From Epiperipatus broadwayi (taxonomy: Eukaryota > Onychophora > Udeonychophora > Euonychophora > Peripatidae), in contig JAQFVV010006255.1 of the NCBI GenBank assembly GCA_028023455.1, positions 6,368,501 to 6,432,500 on the forward strand: a stretch of 64,000 bases of DNA, given 5' to 3'. The notes beneath the pieces are model-generated. The model ran no database searches and was not told the origin of the DNA. It saw nothing but the letters and a program-made list of their open reading frames with translations. Both the position numbers and the translations under genes were made by a program. Positions 38,840 through 50,889 of the stretch are shown one piece after another. Positions within the stretch are counted from its first letter, which is position 1, and each line of letters starts with the position of its first letter.

Positions 38840-38935
38840 GATATGTGAAAAAGATAAATAATTCCTAAGATGTGCATTTTTTGCTGAACAAGCACTCATC
38901 AGGTGGCCCAGATAACAATCTCTCACATATAACTT
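38840..38935 (-). repeat. Family B relic with decayed hammerhead
   Basis: The minus strand retains CTGATGA (38902-38896), GTGCT/AGCA helix II, and an A-T-G-C-A-C-A-T segment; the GAA box has become AAA. The flanking AAAGATAAATAAT and CCAGAT blocks match family B at 895-965 and 51026-51090. Highly diverged. Confidence 0.5.
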
Positions 38936-38954
38936 CATCATTTGTTCAGTTAGA

Positions 38955-40013
<1,059 letters not shown>

Positions 40014-41232
40014 CAAATTACTAAAGTTTAATTGACAGGTTTCAAATTTTTTGTACTCACAACTTTGATACAAACTATTTTGTGGAAATATATTTATAAC
40101 TTTTATTATTCATTTAGTAAGCTAGATGTTATCTCTGAATATTTAATGAATAATATATACATATTGCTAAATAAGTATATTGTTATATTATTGAAGGTTG
40201 ATCATTTGGAGATTATAAATAATGTTAGAGCATTGGAAGAGGTAAGTTGCTGATTGATTCAAGAACCTTCAGCTTTCAAATCTCTTATTTTATTCCTATG
40301 TTAAATTCACAGGGAATTAAAAATATTTTTGTAAGGGTAGAGTTAAACTCAATATTGGAGAAAAGTCATTGCAAAATTAATAAAAATTACTGAAGAGCTG
40401 AAAGTAAAAAAAAAAACTTTCCAGGTTAAAACATTGGACATAAATGCCAATGGCAAAAGATAAAAGTGGCAATTGGGCAAGAAAATATAGAGCTGATTAA
40501 TGCTGCTGTTTAGAAAGTTTGGTAATTATCTTCAATACTAGAAGTCATAATGTAAACAATGAGTAAAATAATCAAACACTTAATGAGTTCATAATTAATT
40601 TCGGTTCTTTTTCTAAAAAAGAATAATTTTCACTATACCTATCCAGTGATCCTTTGCATACTTTTACACTGTAATTTAGGTTAATGGTTAAAAATTTTAA
40701 ATATACTAAGTTTGGACAACCATTTCTTTTAATGACTACAAAGAGTTTAGACTATAATGTCAGTTATAAGCTGTATTTCATTTACCTCATTGACATTCTA
40801 ATGGTAAAAACCTTTGATCTTTTGGAAAAATAAAGTTAGGCATCGATGAACTTTTTCTTTTCACAAATAGATACAGTGAAAATAAGTGCCCTTTATCAGA
40901 AATGACAAAAAATAAAAAAAAACAGAAATTAGTTGTGAAAATCTGAATTTACTGTTACTTAGTATACATTAACATTACTTAGTACTAATATTATAGTTTC
41001 AGAATGGAAATGTCAATGCTGTCTAATTGGTTTAGTTATATGCAGTCAAAGCATGTAAAAAGACCCTTAACTAATGATAACAAAAACAACTAAGAGTTAG
41101 AATTAGAATTGCAATAGTAAAAGACTACAGAGTGAATTTATAACCTATTGATATTATAATTAAGATAAAAAAAATTATAAAATGTTTTCTTTTGACTGTT
41201 ACTTTTACATAACAGAGATATATTATACCATT
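40014..41232. other. Non-coding DNA
   Basis: AT-rich; short open frames (for example 40032-40253) have no recognisable domain. Confidence 0.5.
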
Positions 41233-41276
41233 TACACCTTTCTTAAACCCTTTATCAATACTCTTTATTTATATCA

Positions 41277-41318
41277 AACTAACAGTTTCGACTGTCCTGC
41301 AGTCATCATCAGAGCTAC
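41277..41318 (-). ncRNA. Hammerhead ribozyme-like motif, family C palindrome, left arm
   Basis: Minus strand: CTGATGA (41312-41306), one T, helix II GACTG/CAGTC, a perfect 5 bp with loop CAGGA, GAA (41289-41287), A-C-T-G-T, T. All core boxes are intact. It faces out of the palindrome. Confidence 0.55.
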
Positions 41319-41756
41319 AATATTCAAATATATAATTAATACACTTATACACATATTCATATACATAATTAAATGCACAATAAACATAAATATACATTTT
41401 AATCTGACAAATGTAAATAATCATTTCCTATTTTATTACTTTACTCTTAAAATAATTCTATCATTATTTATTTTATATCACTTTATTTTATTTTTTAAAA
41501 ATATTATTATAATTATAAACTTTAACATTTATTCTACTATTTAATACATATTATTGTCATTTTAGTGATATAAAATAAATTAATATAAAATATATATTGA
41601 TAGAATTATTTTAAAAGTAAAGTAATAAAATGGGAAATGATTATTTATAATGGTCAGATTAAAATGTATATTTATTTTTATTTATACTGTGTATTTAATT
41701 ATGTATATAAATGTGTATAAGTGTATTAATTATATAACTATATATTTGAATATTGT

Positions 41757-41795
41757 AGCTCTGATGATGACTGCAGGACAGTTGAAACTGTTAGT
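41757..41795 (+). ncRNA. Hammerhead ribozyme-like motif, family C palindrome, right arm
   Basis: CTGATGA (41761-41767), one T, GACTG, loop CAGGA, CAGTT, GAA, A-C-T-G-T, T. It differs from the left arm by one helix II base, C to T, which turns a G-C into a G-T pair. Faces out of the palindrome. Confidence 0.5.
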
Positions 41796-41845
41796 TTGAT
41801 ATAAATAAAGAGTATTGATAAAGTGTTTAAGAAAGGTGTAAATGT

Positions 41846-42420
41846 TATGTTAAAGTAGAAATCAATACATAGGAAAAAAAAGAAAATTATATTACTTCCA
41901 TAAGAAGTGAAAACACTGAAGATAAAGAACATAACAGAGATGTAGATAATTACAAAAAGAAGTATAAAAAAAGACTGAAGTCATTTGAGATGTGGATTTT
42001 GAAGAAGATAGAAAGGATAAACTGGAAAAAAAAAGCCAATAATGTAAAGTATTAAAAAATATAGTAGAGAAATTATTATTGAACATTATAAAATGGAATT
42101 AGATTGGACTTGGAGATTGTGAAATTATGCAAAATATGTGATAAAAATGAAAGATGACATATTTAGACCTTCCTTTTGGCATGTAAGTAGTGATTATAAT
42201 GTAAATCATGTTGTGAATTAGTGACATGAAAACTAACTATGACTAGTCGCAAGGTTAAACATGTCTTGCAAAGTGAATCCAAATTTATACAAACCAATTT
42301 ATGCACAGAAAGAAATTATCTTCAATATTTCTTGTATTATTTTTTAATATATTTTTGATGATTGTTAGGGAAATTTTTAACTCCTTGGGATTTTAAAATA
42401 TTATCATTGTGTGTGTATGT
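41846..42420. other. Non-coding DNA
   Basis: AT-rich, no recognisable gene. Confidence 0.5.
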
Positions 42421-42735
42421 CATCATTATTTTCTCTCTTCAAGTTCAATTCATCTTCTCCAATCTCTAACCTCTCTTCTCTGCATCACTCCATTACTTAT
42501 ATTTCATTCATCCATCCACCTCACATGTGATCCATTTCTAGGTCTTTTACAATCTTCTCTAATCCAATTTAAGATTTCAACTGTCCATCTGTTATCATCT
42601 TTTCTAACAATATGCCCAACCCCAACACCACTCTCTTAATCATTTCAATGATGTCAGTAACACATGTTTATTCTCTTACCCAAGTATTTCGTTTTTAATC
42701 ACATGCATCTCTCCATACTTTATTGAATGACCTAT
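42421..42735 (-). pseudogene. RTE-type non-LTR retrotransposon, 3'-end fragment
   Basis: Minus-strand relic parallel to 17000-17341: it covers the M-E-R/A-C-D-K region (near 42710), the V-T-D-I-I-E segment (~42650), V-G-x-I-V-R-K (~42605), the T-W-x-S/H-V-R-W-M-D-E block (~42500-42530) and the tail. Frame broken. 5'-truncated. Confidence 0.65.
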
Positions 42736-43819
42736 ATATTTACAAGTAAATAGATGTGCTGAAACACATATTTAGATGTGAATGAGATAAAACAGCCTTT
42801 ACAACAAACCATTGCAGGATAAAACTTTTGCAACATTCTTCTATAGTCATAGCAAAAGAGCACATGGTATTCGTCAATCTAATCAAATGTTTGATGGCGA
42901 TTAATGGTTTATAATTTTTTTCCTTTAAATAATTATTTAGCTAAAAATAATTAGTTAATCATTTACTATTTAATATTTGAATAGCTATATAAATTGGCTG
43001 CTGGGTTGGCTATGTGTAAATGTATGTATGTTGGTAATATATTAAATGCTATTATTTTTATTTGGATGGGAGTGATGGTCAAAGATGTTGAAATTTTTTT
43101 TTTTTAAAAAGGGTTTTTTTTTTTGCTTATTTAATATCCTTTTTGGATAAAACTCTATATAATTTATTAATAAATAAGTAATAAATAAAAATTAAATGTT
43201 TTTATTTCTGGTTTTTCAAATTTTCTCAGAAGTAGTATTTTTAAAAATAATTTTTAAGTTTTGTAATTTTATTTTCTTTAAAAAAAAAAAAACAACAACA
43301 CCTCTGGTATAATTGGTGATCAAAACACTAATTTACCTCCTAGTTGGCGTTTTTGTTGTGTAGGTGTATTTTGGTATTTTTTTTTATTATTATTATTTTA
43401 CAACCTATAAAAATGCTATAAATTTTATATTACTATTATTATTTTTCCACTTATTAATTTTTTTTACTAACCAAAAGCATGTTTTTGTTTTAATTTTGAC
43501 ACACTTTAATCAGAAGTACAATTAAGATATGTAGCTCAATAAACCTTGAAAAAAATTTCTGGTTAAAAGATAATGCATTACACCTTTTTTTTTTCTTTTT
43601 CAGATTTACAAATGCATATTTAAATATACAGCCACTTACATTAAGACCCTTTACTGTATATATAATACACTCATATATATATATATAACAGATTCTAACA
43701 TCTTAAAACAATTTATAGTATAGACATTAGTATCTTCATATTATGGAGCTCAGTATATCATATTATTAAAACTACTATATAACATATTAACTTTTGCATA
43801 TGCTGAATGTTTAGAGAGA
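42736..43819. other. Non-coding DNA
   Basis: AT-rich with several A and T homopolymer runs (43095-43125, 43280-43292). No gene seen. Confidence 0.5.
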
Positions 43820-44010
43820 TTTGAACTTAGGATTTTTCATTTCTATATTCGTCCTCCATTCCATCTCAAGTAACCAATACATTATGACCACATGCATGAA
43901 AAATAGGCATATTAGGAATCATTTATTTTTTTGCATTATGTGGTCATGTTTATTGATTGCTTGAGATGAAGTGTAGGAAGAATATGGGCTGAAAAATCCT
44001 AAGTTCAAAG
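43820..44010. repeat. Palindrome abutting family B copy 2
   Basis: Arms ~43820-43905 and ~43929-44010: TTGAACTTAGGATTTTTCA on the left is matched by TGAAAAATCCTAAGTTCAA on the right. The inner arms (ATGACCACAT/ATGTGGTCAT) also pair. It runs straight into the family-B copy and may be part of that element. Confidence 0.7.
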
Positions 44011-44360
44011 CCCTTTAATCAATATGGGTGTGACGAAAATCTCGGCCTCAGGGTGACCTTTGAGCATTCCATCATCAGATTTTCAATTGGATGGACTGTT
44101 GAAGAGTTGGAGTTTGGAATGGATTGAAACCTGTCCATTAAAGTATGAAGATTGGTTATCTTAATATATATCTGAGCACTTATTGAATATATATGTAGAG
44201 ATGATACTCTGGACCAACTAATGATTGCTGGTTTAGCATGAAATACGATTATTGGTGATTATTTATCTTTTCGACATATATGTATTCAAGTGTATCAGTG
44301 TTATGAGATAAGGCAGAGAATGGTGGGTCGTGTGCAAGTCTGTGCTGATATACTCTATAT
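44011..44360 (+). repeat. Repeat family B, copy 2
   Basis: Same family as 772-1195, on the opposite strand: the CAGGGTGACCTTTGAGCATT block, the GAGTTTGGAATGGATTGAA block, and the GATTATTTATCTTTTCGACA block. Contains a hammerhead-like motif at 44213-44256. Confidence 0.65.
44213..44256 (+). ncRNA. Hammerhead ribozyme-like motif, family B copy 2 (one core change)
   Basis: ACCAA (44213-44217), CTAATGA (44218-44224; G5 changed to A), helix II TTGCT/AGCAT region (44225-44239), GAA (44240-44242), ATACGATT (44243-44250), A, TTGGT (44252-44256). Helix I is a perfect 5 bp, but the core substitution and the broken helix III make activity unlikely. Confidence 0.5.
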
Positions 44361-44535
44361 GTTATCTTTTGCACTTTTTTTTAATAAGATAATTAGAATA
44401 ATTATTCAAAATCAATAATTAAAAACTCTTAATTTATTTCTGTATTATTTATTACAAATACTTTTAAGTGCATTAATAAAACTTAGAATATATATAATAT
44501 AAAATTAGAACAAACAAAAAAAAAAAAATGTCAAA

Positions 44536-44592
44536 GCGGCCTCAGTAGCGCAGTAGGTAGCGCGTCAGTCTCACAATCCATAGGACAGGTTT
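44536..44592 (+). repeat. tRNA-Met-like 5' fragment (pseudogene or SINE head)
   Basis: GCCTCAGTAGCGCAGTAGGT followed by AGCGCGTCAGTCTCACAATC closely resembles the 5' half of animal elongator tRNA-Met. The anticodon position reads CAC instead of CAT and the acceptor and T-arms do not follow. Not a functional tRNA. Confidence 0.6.
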
Positions 44593-45109
44593 ATCTGGGC
44601 ATAATTGCTGAGATATTCTTGACTTCGTTTAAGTTAGAAGCCAAGTACATCACATCAGGAAAAAGCTCAAGATTTGATACTAACTGAAAACTTCTTTATT
44701 AAACCAACTATTTTTTTTTTTTTTTTTACAAAGTTTTATAATATTTCATTAAATTCTTCACTAGTAATCATATTAATAAATACAAATTAATTTTATTCAA
44801 TAAACTTAGCAAATATTTTTAAAAGTTCTTCTTCAGTAACTTTAAGTACAAACCATTTAAAAATAAACAATTTCTGTAATTATAATTTTTCTACATGAAA
44901 GAATGTCAACCTTATAAAAGGTTTTTTAAAATTCTGTTTTAGGGGGAGGGTCATTTTATTTTATTATTCCTTATTTTAAACATTAAACTATTAATTCTAT
45001 GAAGTAAATTTATGTATATAAGTTCAAAAGTAAACATTATTATTTTTTGTTTAATCAAACACCTTTCATTTATTGTATATCTTATTATTTTTATTCCCTG
45101 GAAAGAGAA

Positions 45110-45285
45110 ATGGGCCGTTCCTGGAAGTACTGCAATACCAGGTCAACCCGTGGCAGAGGCGGAGCAAGCCCCTAACTCTCCACCTAATTCCAAAAATCAG
45201 TTTAATATTCTGGCCCCCATTAGGGAGCATATCAGATATTAAGCTGATAAGAACAGATACTACACTTTGATCTTAGCCAAAAGGC
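45110..45285 (-). ncRNA. U2 spliceosomal snRNA copy (probable pseudogene)
   Basis: Read on the minus strand this is U2 snRNA from GCCTTTTGGCTAAGATCAAA (45285) to the 3' end near GGAACGGCCCA (45110). The branch-point recognition GTAGTA, the stem-loop IIa region, the Sm site (GATTTTTGG) and the 3' stem-loops (GGCTTGCTCCGCC; GGTATTGCAGTACTTCC) are all recognisable. The first ~11 bases of U2 (normally ATCGCTTCTCG) are replaced by unrelated AT-rich sequence. Loss of the exact 5' end suggests a truncated pseudogene rather than a transcribed gene. U2 base-pairs with the intron branch site in the spliceosome. Confidence 0.8.
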
Positions 45286-45939
45286 ATTTTTTAGATATAA
45301 ATGTATACATTTTCACTAAGGATTAAAAGCTAATTTATTAAAAGCTCTACGTCACGAATAGGCTGGCTCTGAATAATCTCAAATATTTATCAACATATGT
45401 TTCCTTAAAATATGAACATTTTACTCTGACTTGCAGTATAAATTTAATTATCTAGATATATTTAGCTGTTATTAATAATATATTCATTCTGGTATATCAA
45501 ATATTCATTTACGGTTATAAATCAATAGAAAACGCGTTAATGTAAGATAATCTGAGGTATTAGTTTTAGGGTTAAAAGAAATTTTCAAACATAAATAAGG
45601 AAATAAAGGCAAAATAAGATAATTATTTGTTTAATCTCAATATTATAATTATTATAATTAATAGAGAATTAATATAGTTTACGAAAATGTAGAAACATCT
45701 ATTTACACACCCTGCCCGCCAAATTAAGATACCGCAACTTCATATTATTATTATATTAATAGTAATTTAATTCATCGTAATAGTAATTAAATATTAATAT
45801 TACTATATATCATTTCGTTGTTATATATAGACAAAACATGATTGAGATTGAATTGTCTCATTATATATACGTGAATATATATTTTGGATTCATCAATCCA
45901 TATATGTACAGTATATACATTTTTTTGTTGTTGTCAGAA
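45286..45939. other. Non-coding DNA
   Basis: AT-rich. No gene or repeat recognised. Confidence 0.5.
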
Positions 45940-46190
45940 TTATATTAATAGTTTGATTGGATTCCACCACTGATTTTTCATGTAGTAGAGATCATGGTAG
46001 CAGACCATGTATGTACCAATGAACATATGTTCAATTGGAAAAATACAAAAATATTGGATAGAGAAGAAAAGGTACAAAGAAGAAAATTTAAAGAAGCTGC
46101 TCACCTGATAATGGCAAAAAATCTCGTAAACCAACCTAGTGTGACTATACATAATGTATGGAAACCACTAATCAACTTTTCTCTTACAAA
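45940..46190 (+). pseudogene. Second Penelope-like GIY-YIG endonuclease fragment
   Basis: An open frame from the Met at 45994 has the conserved C-terminal GIY-YIG pattern of Penelope-like elements: V-A-D-H-V, H-M-F-N-W, KILDREEKVQRRKFKEA, and V-W-K-P-L-I. It differs from the fragment at 31909-32140 (FNW...ILDREE versus IFE...), so it comes from another Penelope lineage. RT and the GIY/YIG motifs are missing. The frame runs on into unrelated downstream sequence and a tRNA-like repeat, so the true element end is near 46185. Inactive fragment. Confidence 0.6.
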
Positions 46191-46251
46191 AAGTGGAGAA
46201 ATTAGGAAAAACCTCATAGATAAGTACATGAAATTTCTACTGACTGTTGTC

Positions 46252-46325
46252 TTTGGCAGGATTGCTCAGTTGGTTAGAGCATTACCTTAAAATTTAAGGA
46301 TCCAGATTCAGACCCCATGCTAATC
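46252..46325 (+). repeat. tRNA-like SINE head
   Basis: GGATTGCTCAGTTGGTTAGA followed by GCA gives a strong A-box. An anticodon-arm-like CCTTA...TAAGG and a degenerate B-box (AGATTCAGACCCC) follow at normal spacing. The anticodon loop is abnormal (no T33). Probably a tRNA-derived SINE head or tRNA pseudogene, not a working tRNA. Confidence 0.5.
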
Positions 46326-46382
46326 TGGTCCATCAAGTCCATCACAATCATTTATTCAAGAGAAATAATATTGTAATAAAAC

Positions 46383-46560
46383 AATAGCAAATTCTCCATA
46401 CAGTAGTGCCACACTGTACAAGCCATAGCTAAAAGATTGTGCATAAAATTCCTATCTAGTACCTATTCATCAAATATTTCCAGACTAGTTTCTAGCATGT
46501 GGCCTTTATCAGTGAGAAGTCTTGGATTAGAGAGCACTGCACCGCAACCTTTTGCAATCA
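46383..46560 (-). repeat. Repeat family A, copy A5
   Basis: Minus-strand copy with the CATACAGTAGTGCCACACTG and GCATAAAATTCCTATCTAG blocks. It holds a hammerhead region at 46477-46518: CTGATAA (G8 changed to A), helix II, GAA, ACTAGT, C. One core base away from intact. Confidence 0.7.
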
Positions 46561-47265
46561 CCTCTTACCTATTTAGTTAACTACAAAGCATAGGGAATAG
46601 TGATCATGTGATATTTTAATAATTTAATAATATTCTAATACTTTAATAATGTGCAGTACTATTGTTTCTAGCTGTATTAGTATTATGTTTCTATATTATT
46701 TTAAAAATTTCTTATTGTTGAAAGCAGATGCCATTTTACAGTATCAGTCTTCCACTTTGTTTTTTAATATCTCAAATACTTGCTCATGTTATATTTTTTA
46801 ACACTGTTTTCTACTTCTTCTTAGCTATATCTTTAAAGTTCTTTTAGTATTTTTTAAGATAATAAATTCCTGTCTGCAGTTATTTTCTTCCCAGCACTAG
46901 CACATGCATCCATGCTGTTTTTCTATAAAACTGAAAATATATAGTGTTAATTCATTGTCACTCCACTCATATGATTTTGTATAGGGTTTCAATAAGATTC
47001 CTAATCAAATCTTTTTTCTCTGGAAAAAAGGAATATTGTCTTTCATTTTTCTATATTTGCTTTTGTTATTTATGTCTAGGAAGTATTTATTTTAAATTAA
47101 TATTTTTTCATTGCTACTTCTTACAATATTCGAGTTCTGTTTATAAGCATGACATTATATATATATATATATCAGATAGGATACTCAGTTCAAATTTATG
47201 TAATACATGTTTATGCACAGTATATTCATGTTTTAAAATAGTGATGCTGATTGCAATAGATATCT
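46561..47265. other. Non-coding DNA
   Basis: T-rich sequence. The 107-codon frame at 46944-47267 has a hydrophobic, low-complexity translation with no family match that I recognise. Confidence 0.45.
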
Positions 47266-48485
47266 AACTTGGATTAGCTTCACTCCACTCTATTACTTAT
47301 TGGTAGAAAAGGAAATCCATAGGTGGAGCTCTTACTGGAAAGTCATTGTCCTCACAGCTCACACAGAAGGGCTCTGAAAAGTTGATGTTGCAGCATTGAA
47401 AAGTGCCTTTTTTATTTATTTGGCCCTTTAAAAGTCTTATTTTGCTGCTAATGTACTCTTTCATTCACTAAATCTCCCTTTTAGTGCATTTTTAACATAA
47501 TTTCCCTATGTCTACCTTGTGCTTATCAGCATTTAACTATCCCACTCCCCTGTTTTATGGGTGGTTCAACTATTTCATGGACCATAAAGGGTTTTATTCC
47601 CTCTTAGACTCTTAAATATTTTTCCTACTCCAAGTTCCCTGTCACTCAAAACTTGTTTATAAAGGGGTTTTTTTTGTGTGTGTTGTTCCAGTTATTTTGG
47701 CCATTTTTAACAATCTTATTTTGAAACAGCCCCTCCTCTGAGGATTACTCAACTAAAATTATTAATAACAAGTTTTCCAGTGTTTTTTTTTTTTGCTTTT
47801 ACATCAATATATTTAATTTTTTCATTTTAAAATTGTTTTCTCCATATTACTTTTCATTCTTTCAAATGGTTTAAAGATGGCCAGAGACCTAAACTACATG
47901 AACTAAAACCTTCAAAATTACATAAATTTTATCCAAATTGAATTTCAAACAAGACTTAACTAAAAACATCATCACCAAAGAACTTATTTCAAAGTCTCCA
48001 TCTCCTTGCCCTCTGGATCTTTCTTCTTTTCAGGCTGTGGTTTGCTTTATCAAAGGCAAAAAGCAAGTCAAAAAGAACAACATGACCAATCATAATGCCA
48101 TTCCAAGTACAATGGAAAAAACTAAAATTACCTATCTCCAAAAGACAAAAATCAGCTTGTTGCATCTAAGCATAACTCAGAAATCTCCTCATCCATCCCT
48201 GAAACCTCTAAAGACTTAACATATAGCTATTCCTCTAAAGTTAATGACACATGTGGATCCTCCTATCAATCCACCAAGGCAAACAAGCCTATCAACATTA
48301 CTCCTTGCCAATGACTCTTCTTTGCCTGGATTACACACCCTTTCCATATCTCCTTCCCATTTCATATGTATTCCCTTCCTCTTCACCATATTGTATTTGA
48401 ATTTCATTTTGCCATGTAATCATCTCTTTGTAAACCTTTTTTAACTGTTGTGTATTTTGTCTTTTTGATGAATAAAAGCTTTCAT
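47266..48485 (+). pseudogene. Probable decayed retroelement with 3' AATAAA
   Basis: This block is visibly richer in C and in codon-like structure than its neighbours. It contains a 93-codon frame (47938-48219, Lys/Ser/Pro-rich) that I cannot assign. It ends with TTTGATGAATAAAAGCTTTC (48466-48485), a plausible retrotransposon 3' end. No RT or endonuclease motif is readable. It could equally be a decayed processed transcript. Confidence 0.3.
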
Positions 48486-48919
48486 CACTGAGGGGGGAAA
48501 AGTCTTATAAATTCACCCATTGTTTTAATCTTTCTTTTGAATATTATTTTAAATATATAGTTTCTATTATCTATAGCATCTAGTTATTAAGAATAAAACA
48601 TAGGAGTGATATATAATTTAAAAGCAAGAACTATTAAAAATCAACAGAAGAAAAAAAAGAGTTATACAAGTCTAGTCTTTGTTCATTAAGCAAAGATACA
48701 CAAATACTTGCTGATCATTAAACAAGTATGCTTGAAAAACATTGATAATAGTTAACAAGAATTTTTCTATAATTATTAATTACAAAATTTAACCAACATG
48801 GAATTCTTTATTTCTCCCTCAGATGATTTAAAGTTTCAAGCAAAGACAAACCAATATTTAAAACTAATGTATAAATGTTTATTTTTAAGATAAAAAAAAT
48901 ATATTTTTTCTATATGTCA
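48486..48919. other. Non-coding DNA
   Basis: AT-rich; nothing recognised. Confidence 0.5.
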
Positions 48920-49035
48920 TAGTATCGGCCGGGAGGCGAACCCTCAACAACTGTCTGCAAACAACTGCTCGCTTGCAAGGCGGCTGCATTGGTCGAGTGG
49001 TTAGCACAGCTGCCTTACAAGCAGTTATCCCAGGT
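48920..49035. repeat. Two inverted tRNA-Val-like fragments
   Basis: 48924-48975 (minus) matches the T-arm end of the tRNA-like sequence at 20618-20715 (GGTTCGCCTCCCGGCCGATA). 48983-49032 (plus) matches its D-arm and anticodon arm (TTGGTCGAGTGGTTAGCAC, then TGCCTTACAAGCA). The two halves face each other, so the SINE head has been rearranged by inversion. Confidence 0.5.
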
Positions 49036-50889
49036 TTATTGCTCTGTAAAAGAATAGTCCTGAGAGAAATTAATTTTTGTCTTAATTCTAACTTAAAAAA
49101 AAGGATTACTCTTTACTACCCCCCTCCCTTCTATTTTGGTTACAAGTTTTTTTCATAGTTTTTTTTTAATACTCTCACATTTTATACAGATAAAATATGT
49201 TCTCTGTATTTTTCAAAGTTTTATTTTAACTTTTTTTCTGAATTATTATAATTTGGAAATATTATCTCTATACATCTATTTAGTTCAGAATCAACATCCA
49301 GGCCAGTTTTTTTTTAAAAAAAATTCAATTCTACTTTATCTCAGAATTATATGCTTTGATTTTAATGATCATACATGGGAAAACCAAATTTTTTAGGTTG
49401 AAAAATAGCATATTTTTGAATTCTTTTTAAAATTATGTTTTTATAAGAGGGATAATTTTATAAAATTTTACTAACTTTATTTTGAGATATAATTAATATT
49501 TAAATTGTATATATTATATCAATTTATTATATAAAAGTTTGAAAAATATTTTTTATTTAACCTTTAAATATTTAGCCCAATTGATTGATGTTGACTTTAA
49601 CTCATCCAAAGTTCAATTTTATTCCATATTTAATACTATCGTAAGGATAGATCATATAGCTTCATAATAAGCCATTGGTATAATAGTTGTTCATTACCAT
49701 TACTTTTCTTCTTAATTATAATATTCAAATATAATATATCAATGCTGTTTTTTGTGTCAGGCAATAAAAATTTATTAAAAAAGATAATCCAACTAGGAAG
49801 TCCACAAAAAATTTAACCTATCTTTATATCTTAATACAAAGTGAATCCATCTATATATATTTATTTCTCTGACTACATTCTATTATGGGTGCTAACAAAA
49901 GAATAGTCATTAAATGATGAACCTGGCTCATAAATTATTTACATTCAAGCAATATCAATAACAACAACAACAACAAAAAAAGCAATAGAGAGATAAGAAC
50001 ATTTTTATTAATATCTACACAGTATAGTATTTGAAGTGCATTCAAATAAGCAAGCCTGCTTTTAGATGTAGATTACAATTGGAAGAAAATTATATTTATA
50101 CAAAAAGAAATCTTTTATTGTATTATTTCACCCCACCCCCCTCACGTAATTTCACATTTATCACTTTATTCAACATAATGTTTACATTGCCAATAAAATA
50201 AAGTATTGAATCTTCAATGGTGTGTATTTATGCATGAATTAATATATATATTGTAACCTAAAAGTGAAGACGAATAAGAATAATAGCAATATATTGACTA
50301 AATAATAACAAAAATAATAATGGCTAAATTATAATATTATATTGGCCAAACTCAGGTTCGAATGCCATATGTCACAATAATTAAGAGCAGTAAGAGTAAA
50401 TAATAATAGATAAACATTAGTAATATAAAGGTAATATATTACCAAATTAAGAGGAGACTTTTCATACTCACTCTTTTAAATATAATGGCTCTTAATATTT
50501 AAAGCATATGCCAGTAAAGGGTTAGGTTACCTTAAAATTCTTTATTCATAACACATCTTCAAAATACAACATATCTTACAATCATAATGGATATCTTATT
50601 GTTGTGATCAGTTTTACTATTAAATTTCTTTTATAAAATAGAAGCATATATTATTACGATTTGCCACATTGACTTCTTCTTTAAAAATAATTTTGTTATT
50701 AAGTAAAATAATTTTTTTAAATAATTTTATATGTAGAATGAATATCTCAGGGTTTATATGATGAATATTTTAATAATAATACATTTTATTCTTCTCTGAA
50801 ACTATTAGATAAAGAGTGAAATCCTAGTAAACAAAGTAATAAGTCATTTTCTTACCCTTAAGATAATATCTTGTAAAATTACAATAATA
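49036..50889. other. Non-coding DNA
   Basis: AT-rich, no recognisable gene or RNA. Confidence 0.5.

Larger units (their letters stand above)
41233..41845. mobile_element. Coding-free palindrome of the Penelope-related family C
   Basis: Arms ~41233-41485 and ~41562-41845 are near-perfect reverse complements (~250 bp) around a ~75-bp AT loop. The outer part of each arm shares the hammerhead block GACTGCAGGACAGT and the adjacent GTAGCTCTGATGA sequence with the Penelope arms at 30996-31036 and 37741-37780. No ORF on either strand is meaningful. It looks like a non-autonomous, inverted-dimer derivative of the same family. Confidence 0.75.

Noticed and set aside
44536-44592. Functional tRNA-Met gene
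   Set aside because: The anticodon position is CAC, and the variable, T and acceptor arms are missing.
46944-47267. 107-codon frame as a membrane protein gene
   Set aside because: The hydrophobicity comes from T-rich DNA; no start context, domain or conserved spacing supports a gene.
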